NCBI GenBank assembly: GCA_045630285.1
Contig: JAZQSX010000061.1
Location: forward strand, 124,001-188,000
Direction of reading: 5' to 3'
Origin: RGIG3009 sp045630285
GTDB taxonomy: Bacteria > Bacillota > Clostridia > Oscillospirales > Acutalibacteraceae
DNA: 64,000 nucleotides
Shown: piece after piece, positions 53,219-62,579 of the stretch
Layout: each line of letters begins with the position of its first letter
How positions within the stretch are numbered: position 1 is the stretch's first letter
The notes under the pieces: generated by a model
What the model was told of the DNA's origin: nothing
Databases searched by the model: none
The model's input: the letters and a program-made list of their open reading frames with translations, nothing else
Position numbers and translations under genes: made by a program

Positions 53219-53882
53219 GCTGCTCACCCTTTTCCATAGCTTTTACAATTTTTACGATACGGCTTGTCCCAAGACGGGTAGCGCCGAGAGCAATAAACTC
53301 CTCGGCGTCCTCCAACGAGGAGATGCCGCCGGCGGCCTTGATCTGCAGGTGGGGTGCCACGTGTGCGGCGAAGATCTCCACGTCGTGGCGTGTAGCGCCG
53401 GCAGTCGAGAAGCCGGTCGAGGTTTTAATGAAATCTGCGCCCGAAGCAGAAACGATCTCACACATCTTGATCTTTTCTTCATCAGTAAGCAAGCAAGTTT
53501 CGATGATGACCTTCAGCAGCTTCCCGTTGCAGGCGGTCTTGATAGTCTGGATCTCATGAAGCAGCAGATCATACTTTTTATCCTTCAGCCAACCAATATT
53601 GATAACCATATCGATCTCATCGGCACCGTTTTCCACAGCATTAGCCGTTTCAAAGCACTTGGTTTCCGTTGTGGAGTATCCGTTCGGAAAACCGATAACC
53701 GTGCAAATGGCGAGCTTGTCACCGACGTAATTTTTTGCCTGCTTCACATACGAAGCGGGGATGCAGCAGGATGCACAGGCGTATTTCATTCCGTCGTCCA
53801 GAAGTGCCCGAATTTCATCCCAGGTTGCGCCTTGAGAGAGAAGTGTGTGATCTACATACGACAGTATTTTTTTGATGTCCAT
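53193..53882 (-). CDS. deoC: Deoxyribose-phosphate aldolase
   Basis: The 229-residue class I aldolase splits 2-deoxyribose 5-phosphate to acetaldehyde and glyceraldehyde 3-phosphate. The Schiff-base lysine is in FIKTSTGF, with DHTLL at the start, EIDMVINIG and KVIIETCLL as further signatures. It is first in the operon deoC-deoD-udp-DHH-DHH-surE, with its own promoter. The acetaldehyde could be used by AdhE, encoded 2.7 kb away. No phosphopentomutase gene is visible in the window. Confidence 0.95.
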   Translation of the reverse strand: MDIKKILSYVDHTLLSQGATWDEIRALLDDGMKYACASCCIPASYVKQAKNYVGDKLAICTVIGFPNGYSTTETKCFETANAVENGADEIDMVINIGWLKDKKYDLLLHEIQTIKTACNGKLLKVIIETCLLTDEEKIKMCEIVSASGADFIKTSTGFSTAGATRHDVEIFAAHVAPHLQIKAAGGISSLEDAEEFIALGATRLGTSRIVKIVKAMEKGEQHDKQDASY

Positions 53883-53916
53883 ATCGCTACCTCACAACGT
53901 TTTTTGTATCCTTACA

Positions 53917-53945
53917 ATTATACCTTTTTTCTTTGATTTCGTCAA
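53917..53945 (-). promoter_or_regulatory. Promoter of the deoC operon
   Basis: On the minus strand, TTGACG (53945-53940) and TATAAT (53922-53917) are separated by 17 bp, 34 bp before the deoC start. Confidence 0.85.
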
Positions 53946-54125
53946 CTGTTAAAGACAGGGGAAACGTGTTACTTTCTTTTAAGCTCGTTATAGTGAAGAG
54001 AACGACTGATTTTTTGAAAAAAATACACCGAAAAACACAATTTTTTTTGAAAAAGATAGTGGAAATAACACGGAAAATATGTTACTATAGGGACATCTAT
54101 TTTCTCTGACAAAGGAGTTACTGCC

Positions 54126-55529
54126 ATGGGCGGCTTTTTCGGTGTGGTTTCTAAAACGGATTGCGTGTTCGATTTGTTTTTCGGCACAGACTATCATTCG
54201 CATCTCGGCACCAAGCGTGGCGGTATGGCCGTGTACGGTGAGCAGGGATTCAATCGTGCCATTCATAATATCCAGAATTCGCCTTTTCGCACCAAATTTG
54301 AACGGGACGTGGAGGAAATGCAAGGGTGTTCCGGAATAGGGTGTATTTCGGATACCGAGCCGCAGCCGTTGATCGTTCGTTCGCATTTGGGAAGTTTTGC
54401 GATCACCACGGTCGGTCGGATCAACAACGCCGATGCGTTGGTGGAACTGGCCTTCGACGGCGGTACACCGCAGTTTTTGGAAATGAGCGGCGGCAACATT
54501 AACCCCACGGAGTTGACGGCGGCCTTGATCAATCAAAAGGAGTCGCTGGAGGAAGGTATTCGCTACGCACAGACGATGATTGAAGGCTCGATGTCGATGC
54601 TGGTGCTTACGGCAGAAGGCCTGTACGCTGCCCGTGATTTTATGGGAAGAACACCGGTGTCGATCGGCAAAAAAGAGGGGGCACACTGCGCTTCCTTTGA
54701 GTCTTCCGCCTTCTTGAATTTGGGCTACGACCAGGAGCGGGAGCTTGGCCCGGGTGAAGTGGTGTTCCTCACTACCGATTCGGTTAAAACGCTGATTCCG
54801 GCACGAGATCAGATGAAAATTTGTACGTTTATGTGGGTATATTTTGGGTATCCCACCTCTTCATACGAGGGTGTCAACGTAGAAGAAATGCGTTGTCGTT
54901 GCGGCGCAAAGCTGGCCGAACGGGATCGGCTGGAGGCTGACAGTGTAGCCGGTATTCCTGATTCGGGTACGGCGCACGCCATTGGATATGCGAACAGCAC
55001 GGGCATTCCGTTTTCACGGCCGTTTATCAAGTATACCCCGACGTGGCCCCGATCATTTATGCCTCAAAAGCAGAGTCAGCGCAATTTGATCGCCCATATG
55101 AAGCTCATTCCGGTCGATACGTTGATTCGTGATAAGAGCTTGATCTTGATTGACGACTCGTTGGTACGTGGCACGCAGATGCGTGAGACGACTGAGTTTT
55201 TGTATCGCAGTGGTGCAAAAGCAGTGCATATCCGTACGGCATGTCCGCCGATCATGTTTAGCTGTAAGTATCTGAATTTCTCCCGTTCCACTTCGGAAAT
55301 GGACCTAATCGCCCGCCGCACGGTGGCTCGTCTGGAAGGGGATAAGGCGGATGAAAAACTGTCGCTGTACACTGACCCCGACACTCCGGAATATGCCAAA
55401 ATGGTGGAGGAGATCCGCAAAGAGCTCCACTTTACATCACTTAAATACCAGCGGCTGGACGATATGATCGAAGCCACGGGTCTGCCGACGTGCAATTTCT
55501 GCACGTATTGTTGGACGGGAAAGGAATAA
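54126..55529 (+). CDS. PurF-like amidophosphoribosyltransferase paralogue lacking the N-terminal cysteine
   Basis: The 467-residue protein has the PurF layout: an N-terminal Ntn glutaminase-like domain and a C-terminal phosphoribosyltransferase domain with the PRPP motif LILIDDSLVRGTQ near residue 343. The chain begins Met-Gly-Gly-Phe-Phe-Gly where true PurF has Cys-Gly-x-Phe-Gly, so the glutaminase nucleophile is absent. C-terminal cysteines (CNFCTYC) resemble PurF. It may use free ammonia, or serve another phosphoribosyl transfer or regulatory role. An AAAGGAG site fits the ATG. The 243-bp divergent gap with deoC is AT-rich. Confidence 0.84.
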   Translation: MGGFFGVVSKTDCVFDLFFGTDYHSHLGTKRGGMAVYGEQGFNRAIHNIQNSPFRTKFERDVEEMQGCSGIGCISDTEPQPLIVRSHLGSFAITTVGRINNADALVELAFDGGTPQFLEMSGGNINPTELTAALINQKESLEEGIRYAQTMIEGSMSMLVLTAEGLYAARDFMGRTPVSIGKKEGAHCASFESSAFLNLGYDQERELGPGEVVFLTTDSVKTLIPARDQMKICTFMWVYFGYPTSSYEGVNVEEMRCRCGAKLAERDRLEADSVAGIPDSGTAHAIGYANSTGIPFSRPFIKYTPTWPRSFMPQKQSQRNLIAHMKLIPVDTLIRDKSLILIDDSLVRGTQMRETTEFLYRSGAKAVHIRTACPPIMFSCKYLNFSRSTSEMDLIARRTVARLEGDKADEKLSLYTDPDTPEYAKMVEEIRKELHFTSLKYQRLDDMIEATGLPTCNFCTYCWTGKE

Positions 55530-55532
55530 GGT

Positions 55533-56465
55533 ATGAATATTCTCCATATGCGTTATGCGGTGGAGGTCGCCAAGCGGGGTTCGATCAACAAGGCTTCCGA
55601 AAAATTGATGATCGCTCAACCGAATTTGAGCCGTGCTATCAAGGAGTTGGAGGCAGATCTTGGAATCGTGATCTTTGATCGTTCTGCCAAGGGTATGGTA
55701 CTGACCGCCGCCGGCGAGGAGTTTCTGGGGTATGCACGGAAGATCATCAATCAGATCGATTCTGTGGATCGGCTGTACAAGGAGGGGGCTTCTGACAAAC
55801 AGACCTTTTCGATTTCCGTGCCGCGTGCGTGCTATATTTCCGATGCGTTTTCACGGTTTTCTATGGTGTTAACGGATAAACCGGCCGAAATATTTTATAA
55901 GGAAACGAACTCTAAACGTACGCTGAACAATCTGCTTCGCTCCGACTATAAATTGGGAATCGTGCGATATGCCGCCGATTACGAAAAATACTATCAGACC
56001 ATGCTGGAGGAAAACGGGTTGGTCGGTGAACAGATCACGGAGTTTCACTATGTGTTGCTGCTGCAAAAGAACAGCCCGCTGGCGCAGAAAAGTGAACTTC
56101 ATTTTACCGATCTGAAGCCGTATATTGAGATCGCCCACGCTGATCCGTTCGTACCGTCGTTGTCCATGGCGGAGGTAAAAAAAGCGGAATTGCCGGACGA
56201 TATCGAACGACGTATCTTTGTATTTGAACGTGCCAGCCAGTTGGATCTGCTGGCTGAAAACGACCAAACCTTCATGTGGGTATCACCGGTGCCCCAGAAA
56301 CTGTTGGATCGGTATGGGTTGGTACAGCGGGATTGCTCGGATAACCGTCGAAGCTATAAGGATGTACTTGTTCATCGGCGAAACTACCATTTGACCGAGC
56401 TGGATCTGTTATTTATCAAGGAATTGATGCGTTCTAAAAGTGATTGTCATTTTGCCCCTGTTTGA
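55533..56465 (+). CDS. LysR family transcriptional regulator
   Basis: The 310-residue protein has an N-terminal winged helix-turn-helix (RGSINKASEKLMIAQPNLSR at about 15-34) and a LysR-type effector domain. It begins 3 bp after the PurF-like gene and lies upstream of adhE on the same strand. It might control adhE or the PurF-like gene. The effector is unknown. Confidence 0.9.
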   Translation: MNILHMRYAVEVAKRGSINKASEKLMIAQPNLSRAIKELEADLGIVIFDRSAKGMVLTAAGEEFLGYARKIINQIDSVDRLYKEGASDKQTFSISVPRACYISDAFSRFSMVLTDKPAEIFYKETNSKRTLNNLLRSDYKLGIVRYAADYEKYYQTMLEENGLVGEQITEFHYVLLLQKNSPLAQKSELHFTDLKPYIEIAHADPFVPSLSMAEVKKAELPDDIERRIFVFERASQLDLLAENDQTFMWVSPVPQKLLDRYGLVQRDCSDNRRSYKDVLVHRRNYHLTELDLLFIKELMRSKSDCHFAPV

Positions 56466-56490
56466 TGCTTCAAACAGGGGTATATTTTTA
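56455..56490 (+). terminator. Terminator of the LysR gene
   Basis: An 11-bp stem (CCCCTGTTTGA with its complement) spans the stop codon and is followed by TATATTTTTA. The 140 bp up to adhE show no clear promoter pair. Confidence 0.72.
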
Positions 56491-56631
56491 TTGATATAAC
56501 TGATATACTTTTCTGATTATTCTCAAACCCAAACCATCGTGATACACTGGTAACCATTGAGTGGCGCAGGAGTTCCGGAGTGTTGCTGCTTATATTAGCC
56601 GTCCGACGGCAAACTAAGGAGGAGCGATTCC

Positions 56632-59241
56632 ATGGAACACAAGCAGTATCCGATCGTAGACAGTGTGGAAGAGTTAGAGCGTGCTTTGGTGCGTGTACGT
56701 AAGGCGCAACAGACGTTTGCTCGGTACACACAGGAGGAGGTAGACCGCATTTTCAAGGCGGCGGCTATGGCGGCAAACCGCGCCCGCATTCCGCTGGCAA
56801 AGCAGGCGGTCGCCGAGACGGGAATGGGCATTGTTGAGGATAAGGTGATTAAAAATCATTTTGCCTCGGAGTATATCTACAATGCGTACAAGGACACGCC
56901 GACGTGCGGCGTGATTGGGGAAGACAAAGCGTACGGCACAAAAACGGTTGCAGAGCCGATTGGTGTGGTGGCGGCGGTCATTCCCACCACAAACCCCACC
57001 TCAACTGCGATTTTTAAGACCCTTTTGGCGCTGAAAACACGGAACGGTATGATTATCAGTCCTCATCCCCGTGCCAAACAGTCTACGATTGCTGCGACGA
57101 AAATCGTCTTGGAAGCGGCAGTAGCTGCCGGTGCGCCGGAGGACATCATTGCGTGGATCGATATACCCAGCCTGGATATGACCAATGCCCTGATGAAGGA
57201 AGCGGACATTATTCTGGCAACCGGTGGCCCGGGTATGGTGAAAGCCGCTTATTCCAGCGGTAAACCGGCGGTTGGTGTCGGTGCCGGAAATACGCCGGCG
57301 ATCATTGACGATACCGCCGATATCATCCTTGCGGTGAACTCGATCATTCATTCGAAAACATTTGATAACGGTATGATCTGTGCCTCGGAGCAATCGGTGA
57401 TCGTTCTGGATGCGGTGTATGATGCGGTCAAGGCGGAATTCGCTGCTCGTGGGTGCTATTTCTTGGATAGCGACGAAACCGAGAAAATGCGAAAAACGAT
57501 TTTGATCAACGGCGCACTCAATGCTAAAATCGTGGGACAAAAACCGGTAACCATTGCTGCTCTCGCCGGGGTTACGGTACCGGAAGACACGAAGATCCTC
57601 ATCGGTGAGGTGGAGAGTGTTGATCTGTCCGAGGAGTTTGCGCACGAAAAGCTTTCTCCGGTGCTGGCGATGTATCGGGCGAAGGATATTACCGAAGCCT
57701 TCGAGAAGGCGGAGCGCCTGATTGCTGACGGCGGATATGGTCATACGTCATCGATCTACCTGAATGCAGTGACCGAGCAGGAGAAGCTCGACGAGTTTGC
57801 AGCACGCATGAAAACATGCCGTATTTTGGTGAATACACCGTCTTCTCACGGCGGCATCGGCGATCTGTACAACTTTAAGCTGAAGCCGTCACTGACGCTG
57901 GGATGCGGTTCCTGGGGCGGCAATTCCGTCTCGGAAAACGTGGGTGTTAAGCATCTTCTGAACATCAAAACAGTGGCTGAGAGGAGAGAAAATATGCTGT
58001 GGTTCCGCACACCGGATAAGGTGTATATGAAAAAAGGGTGTCTCCCGGTGGCGTTGGACGAGTTGAAAACGGTTTTACATAAACAGCGTGTGTTTATCGT
58101 CACCGATTCGTTCCTGTATACCAACGGATATACTAAAGCTATTACCGATAAGCTGGATGAAATGGGTTTGCAGCATACGACCTTCTTTGACGTGGAACCG
58201 GACCCCACGTTGGCGTGCGCTAAGAGCGGTGCGGAGCAGATGAAGGCGTTTAAGCCGGATTGCATCATTGCCCTCGGCGGCGGTAGTGCGATGGATGCCG
58301 CTAAGATCATGTGGGTGCTGTATGAGCATCCTGAAGTGGATTTCCAGGATATGGCGATGCGGTTTGTGGATATTCGCAAGCGCACGTATACGTTCCCGAA
58401 AATGGGAGAAAAGGCGTATTTTATTGCGGTTCCCACCTCGGCGGGAACCGGTTCGGAGGTCACGCCCTTTGCGGTGATTACCGATGAAGAGACCGGGATC
58501 AAATATCCGTTGGCGGATTATGAGCTGATGCCGAATATGGCGATCGTCGATGCGGATTTCCATATGACGGCGCCCAAAGGTCTTACGGCAGCCTCCGGTA
58601 TTGATGCGGTCACCCACGCTTTGGAAGCGTATGCGTCGATGATGGCGACGGATTATACCGATTCCCTGGCGCTGCAATCGCTGAAAATGATCTTCGGTTA
58701 TTTGCCCCGTGCATACGATAACGGCCCCAAGGATCCCGTGGCGCGTGAAAAAATGGCAAACGCCGCAACAATGGCGGGTATGGCCTTTGCCAACGCTTTT
58801 TTGGGTATCTGTCACTCGATGGCGCATAAGCTGGGTGCATTCCATCACCTGCCGCACGGTGTTGCCAATGCGTTGATGATCGAAGAGGTATTGCGGTTCA
58901 ATGCGGTTGAGGTCCCGACCAAAATGGGAACGTTCCCGCAATACGATCATCCGCACACGTTGGCACGGTATGCCGAGATCAGCGATGCGCTGGGCCTTGG
59001 CGGCGTGACGGCAGAAGAAAAGCTGGAAAAGCTGATCGAAGCGATCAATGCGCTGAAAGAGCGTGTCGGCATTCGTGCGACCATTCGTGAGTACGGCGTC
59101 GATGAGCAGGATTTCTTGGATCGTCTGGACGATATGGTGGAGCAGGCTTTTGATGACCAGTGCACCGGCGCCAATCCACGTTATCCGCTGATGAGCGAGA
59201 TCCGTCAAATGTATCTCAACGCCTATTACGGCAAACGGTAA
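56632..59241 (+). CDS. adhE: Bifunctional acetaldehyde-CoA/alcohol dehydrogenase
   Basis: The 869-residue AdhE reduces acetyl-CoA to acetaldehyde and then to ethanol, regenerating NAD+. The N-terminal aldehyde dehydrogenase half has the catalytic Cys in DNGMICASEQS near residue 248. The C-terminal iron-type alcohol dehydrogenase half has GGGSAMDAAK and the metal motif GICHSMAHKLGAFHHLPHG. Length and domain order are normal. AAGGAGGAG precedes the ATG. It is followed 12 bp later by a kinase-like gene. It could also reduce acetaldehyde released by DeoC. Confidence 0.96.
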   Translation: MEHKQYPIVDSVEELERALVRVRKAQQTFARYTQEEVDRIFKAAAMAANRARIPLAKQAVAETGMGIVEDKVIKNHFASEYIYNAYKDTPTCGVIGEDKAYGTKTVAEPIGVVAAVIPTTNPTSTAIFKTLLALKTRNGMIISPHPRAKQSTIAATKIVLEAAVAAGAPEDIIAWIDIPSLDMTNALMKEADIILATGGPGMVKAAYSSGKPAVGVGAGNTPAIIDDTADIILAVNSIIHSKTFDNGMICASEQSVIVLDAVYDAVKAEFAARGCYFLDSDETEKMRKTILINGALNAKIVGQKPVTIAALAGVTVPEDTKILIGEVESVDLSEEFAHEKLSPVLAMYRAKDITEAFEKAERLIADGGYGHTSSIYLNAVTEQEKLDEFAARMKTCRILVNTPSSHGGIGDLYNFKLKPSLTLGCGSWGGNSVSENVGVKHLLNIKTVAERRENMLWFRTPDKVYMKKGCLPVALDELKTVLHKQRVFIVTDSFLYTNGYTKAITDKLDEMGLQHTTFFDVEPDPTLACAKSGAEQMKAFKPDCIIALGGGSAMDAAKIMWVLYEHPEVDFQDMAMRFVDIRKRTYTFPKMGEKAYFIAVPTSAGTGSEVTPFAVITDEETGIKYPLADYELMPNMAIVDADFHMTAPKGLTAASGIDAVTHALEAYASMMATDYTDSLALQSLKMIFGYLPRAYDNGPKDPVAREKMANAATMAGMAFANAFLGICHSMAHKLGAFHHLPHGVANALMIEEVLRFNAVEVPTKMGTFPQYDHPHTLARYAEISDALGLGGVTAEEKLEKLIEAINALKERVGIRATIREYGVDEQDFLDRLDDMVEQAFDDQCTGANPRYPLMSEIRQMYLNAYYGKR

Positions 59242-59253
59242 GGAGGAACTGTG

Positions 59254-60003
59254 ATGAATCTGGATACTGTTGTTGCGGTGAGAACCAATAAAACGATCTA
59301 TCGGGATGGTAATCAATGCATTAAGGTGTTTGACGAGCATTTTTCGAAGGCAGACGTGCTCAATGAAGCGTTGAACCAAGCCCGCATCGAGGAGACCGGA
59401 TTGAACGTACCGCGTGTTTTGAAGGTGACGTTGATCAATGGACGTTGGGCGATCGTAACGGATTTTATCGAAGGAAAAACACTGGAGCAGTTGATGCGGG
59501 AAAACCCGGATAAAACAGAGGAGTATTTGGAGCTCTTTGTGGATTTGCAGCTGAAGATGCATTCCAAGACCTGCCCGTTGCTGAACAAGCTTAAGGATAA
59601 AATGGATCGCAAGATCAACGAAACAGATCTGGATGCTACCACGCGTTATGAATTGCACGCAAGGCTGGCGGGGATGCCAAAGCACAAAAAGGTATGTCAC
59701 GGTGATTTTAACCCCAGTAACATTATTCTTACGGAGGACGGAACGCCGTATATTATCGACTGGGCACATGCCACGCAGGGAAATGCGTCTGCAGATGCGG
59801 CGAGAACCTACCTGCTGTTCTGCTTGAATGACGACGTTGCTGCGGCCAAAAAGTATCTCGACTTGTTTTGCCGAAAAAGCAATACGGCACATCAGTACGT
59901 GCAAAAGTGGATGCCGATCGTGGCGGCCTCGCAGTCGGTCAAAGGAAATCCGCACGAGCGTGAATTCCTGCTGAGCTGGGTGGACGTCGTGGAATACGTT
60001 TAA
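59254..60003 (+). CDS. Aminoglycoside phosphotransferase-like (choline/APH family) kinase
   Basis: The 249-residue protein has the APH kinase fold: a central catalytic loop VCHGDFNPSNII near residue 150 and a metal-binding IDWAHA segment near 168. The family includes antibiotic, choline, homoserine and sugar kinases. Nothing points to resistance here. ATG at 59254 lies 7 bp after AGGAGG. It is probably cotranscribed with adhE. Confidence 0.83.
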   Translation: MNLDTVVAVRTNKTIYRDGNQCIKVFDEHFSKADVLNEALNQARIEETGLNVPRVLKVTLINGRWAIVTDFIEGKTLEQLMRENPDKTEEYLELFVDLQLKMHSKTCPLLNKLKDKMDRKINETDLDATTRYELHARLAGMPKHKKVCHGDFNPSNIILTEDGTPYIIDWAHATQGNASADAARTYLLFCLNDDVAAAKKYLDLFCRKSNTAHQYVQKWMPIVAASQSVKGNPHEREFLLSWVDVVEYV

Positions 60004-60012
60004 TAACAAGAA

Positions 60013-60043
60013 AACAGCCCTGTCCCAACGGACAGGGCTGTTG
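60013..60043. terminator. Bidirectional terminator
   Basis: A 13-bp stem with a CAAC loop between convergent genes, followed by TTGCTTT on the plus strand and preceded by AACAAGAAAA. Confidence 0.82.
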
Positions 60044-60045
60044 CT

Positions 60046-61353
60046 TTACAGGACATTCTTTTTTCGGAAGCGTCGGAAAACGGGATCAAACAGATTTTTA
60101 AGAGGTGTGGTACGGCGGGTGAGGTACATACCCGACATCGCATCGAAGAAACCAAGCACCATACAGAAAATGCCAACCAATTTTGGAGAGAGGAACGGAT
60201 AGTCAACCATACCGTGTACGATAAACGCTACCGCAAACATCAAAAACACACGTCCCACGGGAGCAGCCTGGCGAGAACGGTTCAGCAGTGTTAAACTGTC
60301 CTGCAGTAATCGTGTGGCAACCAAACACAGGAGGAAGAGGGCGATGAAGCCGCCTTCGACCAACACCTGAAGGATCAGGTTGTGCGCATGAGGAACGTTG
60401 ACACCCATACGAACGACGTAATCCCAGAAGTTGGAGACGCCGGGGCCCATGCCGATCAGAGGGCTGTCAATAATAGCTTCCAGCGCAATCTCCCAGGCTT
60501 CCAAGCGCTCAAAAACGGCGTGTCCGCCTTGACCGATAGACAGGAAACGGCCGATGATCGCTTCCGGAATCAGCGAAACAGCTGCTATCACGCACATCAT
60601 AAAAGGAGTGATCTTGCGCAGATGTGTGACGATGATCAAAAGGAGCATGGAAAGCAAAGCGAGGTACGCACCGCGAGAGAAGGAAATAATGGCGCCGAAA
60701 ACAGCAAGGATCGTGAATGCACGTGCCATCAGGCGGGGCGTCGTACGCTTGCCGCAAAAAGCATAATATCCGGCAATCGGTGCAATCATAACCAAGTACT
60801 CGGCCAGCATATTGGGGTTGTTGAAGGTGGAGGCAGAGCGATCGACGCCCATATCCAGGTTGATGTCCAAAGGGAAATATTGATATGCCCATTCGTCAAG
60901 AGGTAGCCAAATCTGATTGGAGAGAGCTGTGGAGCCGAAGACCATGCGGTATAGATATTGGAAACATGCCAAAAAGCCGACCAGGCCCGCAGCGGCGGCA
61001 GTTAAAAACAACGCACCGTGCACTCGCTCACGATTACATAAGACGGTCGTAAGAGTGAGATACACAAACAGCATTACCAGCCACATGGCGACCGTGGCAA
61101 TGCTGTTCATCTTGTGAGAGGAGTACGAGACGCCGATCGCCATATAGGTGATATACAGCAGCAGCAGTTTACCCAAAGGGCCGATCTGCACGGTGGTGTC
61201 TCGTTTGTGAGCGTCTTTAACCGCAGCCAGTAAAGCGACAATGGCAAGCACGGGTGAAAAGTATTCCGGGAGAACCGGAATCAAGACAACGGAGAGGATC
61301 GAGGTAAGGAAAGCGCCGCCTTCGGCGCGGAGGGCACGAATCCGTCGTAACAT
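60046..61353 (-). CDS. O-antigen ligase/polymerase-like membrane protein
   Basis: The 435-residue protein has about eleven to twelve membrane helices and a large outer loop with the Wzy_C/WaaL-type pattern (SFSRGAYLAL, then IGMGPGVSNFW and HAHNLILQVLVEGG near residue 340). Members join or polymerise glycans on lipid carriers. ATG at 61353 follows AAAGGCGG; the longer frame to 61782 is not supported. No other glycan genes are adjacent. Confidence 0.82.
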   Translation of the reverse strand: MLRRIRALRAEGGAFLTSILSVVLIPVLPEYFSPVLAIVALLAAVKDAHKRDTTVQIGPLGKLLLLYITYMAIGVSYSSHKMNSIATVAMWLVMLFVYLTLTTVLCNRERVHGALFLTAAAAGLVGFLACFQYLYRMVFGSTALSNQIWLPLDEWAYQYFPLDINLDMGVDRSASTFNNPNMLAEYLVMIAPIAGYYAFCGKRTTPRLMARAFTILAVFGAIISFSRGAYLALLSMLLLIIVTHLRKITPFMMCVIAAVSLIPEAIIGRFLSIGQGGHAVFERLEAWEIALEAIIDSPLIGMGPGVSNFWDYVVRMGVNVPHAHNLILQVLVEGGFIALFLLCLVATRLLQDSLTLLNRSRQAAPVGRVFLMFAVAFIVHGMVDYPFLSPKLVGIFCMVLGFFDAMSGMYLTRRTTPLKNLFDPVFRRFRKKNVL

Positions 61354-61451
61354 AACACACCGCCTTTCTTTTGTCGTCTTTTGAGTCGAAATTATTATAC
61401 AGTAATCAGCAATATATTCGCAATCTTTATTACAAACTTGTAAATAAATCT

Positions 61452-61479
61452 TTGCTTTTACTTTGAAATGTGGTACACT
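61452..61479 (+). promoter_or_regulatory. Candidate promoter of apbE
   Basis: TTGCTT and TACACT with a 16-bp spacer, about 47 bp before the GTG start. Moderate match. Confidence 0.45.
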
Positions 61480-61525
61480 GATTATACATGGGCAAAGCGA
61501 TACGATTTTGGCGGGAGGGATAGCA

Positions 61526-62521
61526 GTGAAGCGGTGGTGCAGCAGGGTGCTCTTTGTAGTTATGTTTCTCACATTGCTGCTTACAACGGCATGCCGTTCC
61601 GCTGCTTTTTCCGAATGCAGTCGTACGGGCTTTGCACTGGATACGGTGATCAGTATCACGATACGGGATGCGGAGGAATCCGTTGATGGGGAAGCGGTTT
61701 TGGATGCCTGCTTCGCCGAAATCCAGCGTTTGGAGCGGTTGTTCAGCGTGACGATTCCCGAAAGCGATATTGCACGTATCAATGCCGCAAACGGCGGCGC
61801 CGTTGAGGTGTCATCCGAGACGACGGAGTTGCTCCGCCTGAGCTTAGAGTATGCCGAGTTGTCAAACGGGGCGTTTGACGTGACGTTGCGTCCGGTGATT
61901 GCATTGTGGGACTTTTCTGCCGACGCACCGTCCGTGCCGGATAATGCCGCACTTGCAGCGGCGGTACAGACGGTGGATTACCGTCACTTGGCCGTGTCGG
62001 ACACAACGGTGGTGCTCAGCGAGGGTGCGCTGGATCTGGGAGGTATTGCCAAGGGGTATGTTGCCGATCAGGTTCGTGAGTTGCTGTTGCAGAGCGGCGT
62101 GACGTCGGCATTGATCGATCTGGGCGGTAATATTGTGACTGTGGGCAGTAAGCAGGGGGAGCCCTGGAGGATCGGTGTAAAGGATCCTGCCAATACAGAG
62201 CAGCTGCGTGCGGTTATTGAAGCGAAGGATCTTTCTGTTGTTACCTCCGGCGTGTATGAACGGGGCTTTACGTTGGACGGCGTTCGATATCATCATCTGT
62301 TGTCGCCAAAAACCGGTATGCCGGTACAAAACGGTTTGGCATCAGTGACGATCGTTTGTGAAAGCTCAGTGCGTGCCGACGCCTTGTCGACAGCTTGCTT
62401 TGTGCTGGGTGAGCCGGAAGCAACTGTTTTGCTGTCAAAATTGGATGGGGTGGAAGCACTGTTCATTCGAAATGATGGTACTGTGAGTGCTACAGACGGG
62501 TTACGGTACACTTTGCAGTAA
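61526..62521 (+). CDS. apbE: FAD:protein FMN transferase
   Basis: The 331-residue lipoprotein (TTAC lipobox) attaches FMN to threonine in target proteins such as RnfD and RnfG. Family motifs are LDTVISI, ALDLGGIAKGYVAD near residue 175, LIDLGGN and HHLLSPKTGMP near 260. GTG at 61526 follows GGGAGGG by 6 bp and begins the signal peptide; an upstream in-frame ATG adds an implausible leader. It is encoded far from the rnf operon at 21-26 kb but is its obvious partner. Confidence 0.91.
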   Translation: MKRWCSRVLFVVMFLTLLLTTACRSAAFSECSRTGFALDTVISITIRDAEESVDGEAVLDACFAEIQRLERLFSVTIPESDIARINAANGGAVEVSSETTELLRLSLEYAELSNGAFDVTLRPVIALWDFSADAPSVPDNAALAAAVQTVDYRHLAVSDTTVVLSEGALDLGGIAKGYVADQVRELLLQSGVTSALIDLGGNIVTVGSKQGEPWRIGVKDPANTEQLRAVIEAKDLSVVTSGVYERGFTLDGVRYHHLLSPKTGMPVQNGLASVTIVCESSVRADALSTACFVLGEPEATVLLSKLDGVEALFIRNDGTVSATDGLRYTLQ

Positions 62522-62539
62522 AAAAGTGCGCTTGTACTC

Positions 62540-62568
62540 TTGCTTTTTTAAAAAAAATGCGATATACT
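62540..62568 (+). promoter_or_regulatory. Promoter of the SRP RNA gene
   Basis: TTGCTT (62540-62545) and TATACT (62563-62568) with a 17-bp spacer, ending about 11 bp before the RNA's terminal stem. Confidence 0.68.
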
Positions 62569-62579
62569 GAATTGTAATG

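Noticed and set aside
59254..60003. Antibiotic resistance gene
   Set aside because: The kinase fold is shared by many metabolic kinases. Its coupling to adhE and lack of mobile context give no support for resistance.
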